A stretch of DNA of 64,000 bases from Roseinatronobacter sp052379845 (GTDB lineage Bacteria; Pseudomonadota; Alphaproteobacteria; Rhodobacterales; Rhodobacteraceae), in NCBI GenBank assembly GCA_052379845.1, contig JBQTCF010000005.1; one strand, given 5' to 3'. A program made the translations under genes and the position numbers. The notes under the pieces were generated by a model. The model did not search any database. It was given only the letters and a program-made list of their open reading frames with translations, and was not told the origin of the DNA. This document shows positions 62,830 through 64,000 of this stretch, one piece after another; position 1 is the first letter of the stretch, and the number at the start of each line of letters is the position of its first letter.

Positions 62830-62858
62830 TGCCATTCCCGACACTATCGGAGGGTTCC

Positions 62859-63797
62859 ATGCCCCAACCCAGCCGCGCCGCGCCGCGCCGCCCGATCCGT
62901 TGGCATATTGCCGTGTTTCTGGCCCCTGCCGTGCTGATCTATACTGCGATCATGATCATCCCGCTATTTGGCACGCTGAACCTGTCGCTGTTCACGCGTG
63001 GCGAAGGGGGGACGCGCGAATTCGTGGGGCTGGCCAATTTTGTCACGCTGTTTGGTGACCCGCGCTGGTCCGGGGCGTTCTGGAACGCGACATGGAACAA
63101 CCTGTGGTTTTTCATTATTCACATGCTGGTGCAAAACCCCATTGGCATTGCGCTGGCGGCAATCCTGTCCACACCGCGCCTGCGGTTTGCGGCCTTCTAC
63201 CGCACGGCAATTTTCATTCCCGCTATCTTAAGTTTCGTGATCGTGGGGTTTGTGTGGAAACTGATCCTGTCGCCGCTATGGGGGGTGGCACCCAATTTCA
63301 TGGATGTGTTGGGCATTGGTGAGTGGTTCGCGCCATGGCTGGGGTTGGAACGCTCTGCCCTGACCACGCTGGCGCTGATATCGGTCTGGCAGTTCGTGGG
63401 CATCCCCCTGATGCTGATCTATGCGGCACTTCTGTCGATCCCGGATGAAGTGCTGGAAGCCGCCGAAATGGACGGGATTACGGGCGCGTCGCAATTCTGG
63501 AAGATCAAGCTGCCGCTGATCCTGCCCACGATCGGGATCATCTCAATCCTGACATTCGTGGGCAATTTCAACGCGTTTGACCTGATCTATGTCACCCAAG
63601 GGGCGCTTGCGGGGCCGAATTACGCAACCGATATTCTGGGCAGTTTCCTGTTTCGCACCTTCTTCGGGTTCCAGTTGCAACTGGGTGATCCGCATATGGG
63701 CGCGACTGTGGCCACGGTGATGTTCTTTATCATTCTGGCGGGGGTGTCGCTGTATCTGTTCGGCATTCAGACGCGGCTGCGCCGCTATCAGTTCTAG
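62859..63797 (+). CDS. Sugar ABC permease, MalF/UgpA type
   Basis: Inner-membrane permease of 312 residues with six predicted helices. The EAA loop is VLEAAEMDGITGASQFWKIKLPLILP. The start at 62859 follows GGAGGG. It pairs with the MalG-type permease that begins seven bases after its stop codon. Confidence 0.92.
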   Translation: MPQPSRAAPRRPIRWHIAVFLAPAVLIYTAIMIIPLFGTLNLSLFTRGEGGTREFVGLANFVTLFGDPRWSGAFWNATWNNLWFFIIHMLVQNPIGIALAAILSTPRLRFAAFYRTAIFIPAILSFVIVGFVWKLILSPLWGVAPNFMDVLGIGEWFAPWLGLERSALTTLALISVWQFVGIPLMLIYAALLSIPDEVLEAAEMDGITGASQFWKIKLPLILPTIGIISILTFVGNFNAFDLIYVTQGALAGPNYATDILGSFLFRTFFGFQLQLGDPHMGATVATVMFFIILAGVSLYLFGIQTRLRRYQF

Positions 63798-63803
63798 GGG
63801 GGT

Positions 63804-64000
63804 ATGATGTCTGCACGCGCCAATATCCTGCGCAGTTCCGCCGCCCATGCGATACTTATCGCCTATACGGTTCTTGCGCTGTATCCGGTGGTGCTGATTG
63901 TCATCAACTCGATGAAGTCACGCCGTGCCATTTTCAATGACCCGCTGGCCTTGCCCACGCGCGACACCTTCGATCTGGTGGGGTTCCATACGGTGCTGGA
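63804..64000 (+). CDS. Sugar ABC permease, MalG type (partial, runs off the window)
   Basis: The first 65 residues are visible. They show one N-terminal helix (AHAILIAYTVLALYPVVLIVI) followed by NSMKSRRAIFNDPLALP, the usual opening of MalG/UgpE-type permeases. Two in-frame ATG codons (63804, 63807) follow AGGGGGG. The ATPase of the system is presumably further downstream. Confidence 0.88.
   Translation, partial: MMSARANILRSSAAHAILIAYTVLALYPVVLIVINSMKSRRAIFNDPLALPTRDTFDLVGFHTVL

Noticed and set aside
1..64000. CRISPR arrays, insertion sequences, prophage, tRNA or rRNA genes
   Set aside because: No regularly spaced direct repeats, transposase or integrase motifs, or tRNA-like cloverleaf ends were seen on either strand by eye. 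A tRNA or repeat scan could still find something missed.

Overview
The window looks like chromosome from an alphaproteobacterium of the Rhodobacterales (Roseobacter/Rhodobacter group). This rests on high GC, strong overlap of start and stop codons (ATGA, TGATG) inside operons, alphaproteobacterial gene content (TRAP and peptide ABC systems, iolC fused to a DUF2090 domain), and intergenic repeats of a type I recall as widespread in this group. No rRNA, tRNA, CRISPR array, insertion sequence or phage gene was seen. The assignment is from content, not from a marker gene.

Layout. (1) 134-11161: a chemotaxis locus. A minus-strand operon (STAS protein, cheY, cheA, cheW, cheR, a second cheY, a small orphan) is divergent from a plus-strand group (cheB with a degenerate receiver, cheD, a small membrane-anchored protein, a six-helix MCP and a classical MCP). 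(2) 11736-30551: two convergent oligopeptide-type ABC operons. The first follows a divergent LysR-argE pair and ends in two amide-cleaving enzymes (N-formylglutamate amidohydrolase family and aspartoacylase/AstE family). The second is led by a GntR regulator and carries an SDR, a NodB-fold deacetylase and a gamma-glutamyltransferase between its permease and ATPase genes. Together they suggest uptake and hydrolysis of acylated, formylated or gamma-glutamyl amino acids or peptides. (3) 30860-31340: two small exported or membrane ORFs. (4) 31514-39554: an XRE regulator, a TRAP transporter, pyrK-like, pyrD (class 1B), an M20 carbamoyl-amino-acid hydrolase, pyrE and a small orphan, all tightly coupled. 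I read it as a candidate orotate/dihydroorotate/ureidosuccinate uptake and use system. (5) 39601-45293: two paralogous LacI regulators flanking a membrane di-iron desaturase/hydroxylase, Rieske ferredoxin, ferredoxin reductase and a PanB-like protein that lacks the PanB metal ligands. This is the strongest candidate for an undescribed pathway. (6) 45418-57060: a myo-inositol operon (IolI-like isomerase, ABC importer, iolG, a second dehydrogenase, iolC, iolD, iolE, iolB; iolA absent), followed by purU. (7) 58157-64000: an amino-sugar locus (nagA, SIS-domain deaminase, BadF-type kinase) divergent from a sugar ABC importer whose last permease runs off the window.

Two themes recur. Each of the five solute-binding-protein genes is followed, before the next transport gene, by a perfect stem-loop, which would fit differential expression of binding protein over permease. 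Several candidate operators can be read directly: a 20-base element repeated before and after the second lacI, three half-sites at the gntR start, a direct-repeat element on both sides of the amino-sugar divergent region, and a palindrome before the TRAP genes. Functions below come from reading motifs by eye; no database search was possible.
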